From: Trichopria drosophilae
Lineage: Eukaryota; Arthropoda; Insecta; Hymenoptera; Diapriidae
Reading direction: 5' to 3'
Assembly (NCBI GenBank): GCA_030407085.1
Contig: CM059586.1
Location: 29,623,501 to 29,687,500, forward strand
Length of the DNA stretch: 64,000 nt
The notes below the pieces were generated by a model. That model made no database searches and was not told the origin of the DNA. It worked only from the letters and a program-made list of their open reading frames with translations. The translations under genes and the position numbers were made by a program. This document shows, piece after piece, positions 62,055 to 64,000 of this stretch (positions are counted from its first letter, which is position 1; the number at the start of each line of letters is the position of its first letter).

Positions 62055-62255
62055 CACTCTAAATTTCTTAAAATGAAAGTTGAGCCACTTTCTCATAAAA
62101 GTGACTTTTTCACTATTTTTAAAGTGGAAATTTCACTTTACTAATAGTGGATGGAAATTTGCCACTCTAATAAAGTGAATTTCCACTTTAGAAATAGTGA
62201 AAAAGTCACCTTTAGCAGAGAGTGGCTCAATTTTCACTTTAAGAAATTTAGAGTG
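62055..62255. repeat. palindromic MITE, family 4, TA target duplication
   Basis: Ends CACTCTAAATTTCTTAAAAT and inverted CACTTTAAGAAATTTAGAGTG; flanked by TA (62053-62054, 62256-62257). The two arms pair along most of the 201 bases (for example GTGACTTTTTCACTATTT with AAATAGTGAAAAAGTCAC). Confidence 0.82.
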
Positions 62256-62569
62256 TAACATTATGTCGCTATCAACATTTCACGTGTTTTGGATTTAATT
62301 CGAAATTCAATGCAAATTTTATGAACCATTGTTGCCCATAGGAAAGTAGGGCAGAACACATCGAACACTAACCTTTATGTGTTATGATTGACAGTTCAAG
62401 AAGACTATTACAAGAAGACAGGGTCTTCAAATGTCACACAAGTATGTTACTTATGCCATTTTCGGAATGCTCGTTTGGACAAGTGAAATGTTTTTAAAAA
62501 GCAAGACCCTTTGCTGTTAGTATTATTAATATAAATTTTTGTTGCTAAGTAATTAAAAAATAACGCAGC

Positions 62570-63060
62570 AGGAGTTCAATAAATGTTCAGGAGGGAAAGC
62601 CGAAGGTTCGCATGCAGGGCCCCGATAACTTTGACGGGCGGAAAAAGTATCGGAACTCTTAGTCGGCGAAGGAAATTAATTTCCCGAGAAATGCGAAAAG
62701 TCGCCAGCCGGGAAATCCGTCAAGTTCCGTTGCAATTACCCTGGAATCGGATGGTTGCATTCGCGTGGGTGAGACTTTACTTACGCGTCAGCGAAATTAG
62801 CCGACGGATTTAGTAGGGAAATTGAATGTTAACACCTAGCGCCGCTTCAGTCGGAGATCTGGATTAGCGCCATGTCAACGCCGTTGATAACGAGATTATC
62901 TTTCGCAGCTAAACTACGCACCCGACAGGAGCCCAGGCTTTATTTGACTCTCTGCGGGCATAAACTGAACGCCACCCGCACCCTCAAAGGCCAAAGATTA
63001 ATCTTTAATTAAATTTCTTTGGGCAGGAACTTTACGACATTGTAAATGCGATTGCGGTCG
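62570..63060. other. GC-richer island in intron
   Basis: About 490 bases with CG dinucleotides and no repeat structure. The open frame 62583-62813 (+) is Arg-rich and unlike a real exon, and no FHOD text appears on the minus strand. Possible regulatory block. Confidence 0.38.
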
Positions 63061-64000
63061 GAAGCATTGTTCTTTTTTTCAAATTTGAAGTTTTCAATTC
63101 GGATGAACGGCATCCCATTATTACTTTAACTCGTTGCCTCAGAATCTGATCAAAGCAAAGGTAAGTTTCATGGAAATGTCGTTAAAAATAGCCTTTGGTA
63201 ACAATTTGTAAGTGACAAAATTGCAAAGTTAAGTGTAACCAATATGATGGTGTATAGTATATATTCCTCAGAAGATACGAAAACATGGTATTAATTAAGT
63301 ACTTTATTATGTGTTTTCGAGACCGCTGATTACGAAAGAATTATATTATTGGAATAATGTTGGAGAGTTTCACGCAAGCTCCTTATGTACTAAACAGAAA
63401 ACCACTTCTATAATGGATATGGAAAAGAGGGACGAAAGCCATGACTGCATCTAACGGCAAGCTCCGTAACCATCTCGCTATGATTCATGCATTCCGACTT
63501 TGAAGATTCATCTCTATACAACAACGTCTTTGCTGAAATTTACTGCGAATAATAATATATATAATAATTAGTAATAATAAAATCTATGTATATTAATCGA
63601 AAATAATTCAGAAAAGTTTACATAAAAAAATATTAAAAATAATGTTTGCCTAAAATTTATTTTTTAATCTATATAAACCGTCTTGTGTATACATATATGC
63701 GTATATCTCGAAAATAGGATCAGGTACGATTTTCAGTTTTAGAAATTTGGAATCTACAGGCCGTTTGTGAAAACTCCACATTGACACTTTTTGGATGCAC
63801 ATTAGTACAACCTGCCTTTAGTTCAAGAGGTGTGACTGGCTTTTTTTACATGGAATGCCCCATATATTATAATAAACATTACTATACTGTGGAAAATATC
63901 AGGTAATGAAGCTTTTTGAAAAATGTAGCAAAATTTCCAGTCGATGTTTTACCGTCGTATCTCAAAAGGAATCAAGGTTCGAAAATTAGTCATAGACCAA

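Larger units (their letters stand above)
60428..64000 (-). other. Fhos intron running off the window
   Basis: No upstream FHOD exon found. Contains dispersed repeat text starting GGGTGATTCAAAAGTATGG (60899) with several TGACCTTCA/TCAAGGTC motifs up to 61400, a MITE (62055-62255), and a GC-richer island (62570-63060). The last 300 bases resemble another dispersed repeat. Confidence 0.55.

Overview
The window looks like nuclear DNA of an insect. It is AT-rich, its coding sequence is cut into short exons by GT-AG introns, and it is full of small palindromic transposons. The only gene I can support with confidence is a formin of the FHOD subfamily, whose best match by recall is Drosophila Fhos. 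TTAGG-type interstitial repeats and the style of the repeats would fit Hymenoptera, but the order is an inference.

The gene lies on the minus strand and spans about 55 kb (60427 down to 5147). It is read through 15 coding exons whose phases all join without a frameshift. The 5' end (promoter, start codon and the first part of the GTPase-binding region) is beyond the right edge. The visible part encodes 1123 residues to one stop codon, or 1117 to an alternative one. The order is: GBD/FH3 (60427-59409), a serine-rich linker (59292-59024), a basic coiled-coil segment (53687-53556), an acidic linker (52458-52125), FH1 polyproline and the start of FH2 (47993-47351), the rest of FH2 (34522-21302), a linker (21193-21070), the DAD autoregulatory region (13621-13454), and the C-terminus. 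FHOD formins bind actin barbed ends, bundle filaments, and in insects and vertebrates act in stress fibres and sarcomeres. Their DAD binds the N-terminal FH3 to hold the protein inactive.

Two features of the 3' end stand out. Two last exons compete for the same donor: 5220-5147 (conserved FHOD-like tail) and 10003-9948 (a different tail). The donor of the DAD exon is also doubled, with two GTAAGT sites nine bases apart in frame. The choice would keep or remove an Arg-Lys-Ser that corresponds to a Rho-kinase site of human FHOD1. Together these could change how autoinhibition is released.

The rest is intron and flank. It holds: TA-flanked foldback MITEs (18448, 20451, 38634, 52682-53206, 62055); a foldback family with 8-bp target duplications (57057 and 28256); foldbacks carrying tRNA-like modules (16124-16744, 50875-51465); a 28-bp minisatellite (41118-41717); a degenerate array of palindromic motifs (about 55490-58055) with nested insertions; short non-LTR retrotransposon tails; and GC-richer islands of unknown role. 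I see no functional tRNA or rRNA gene, no CRISPR array and no intact transposase.
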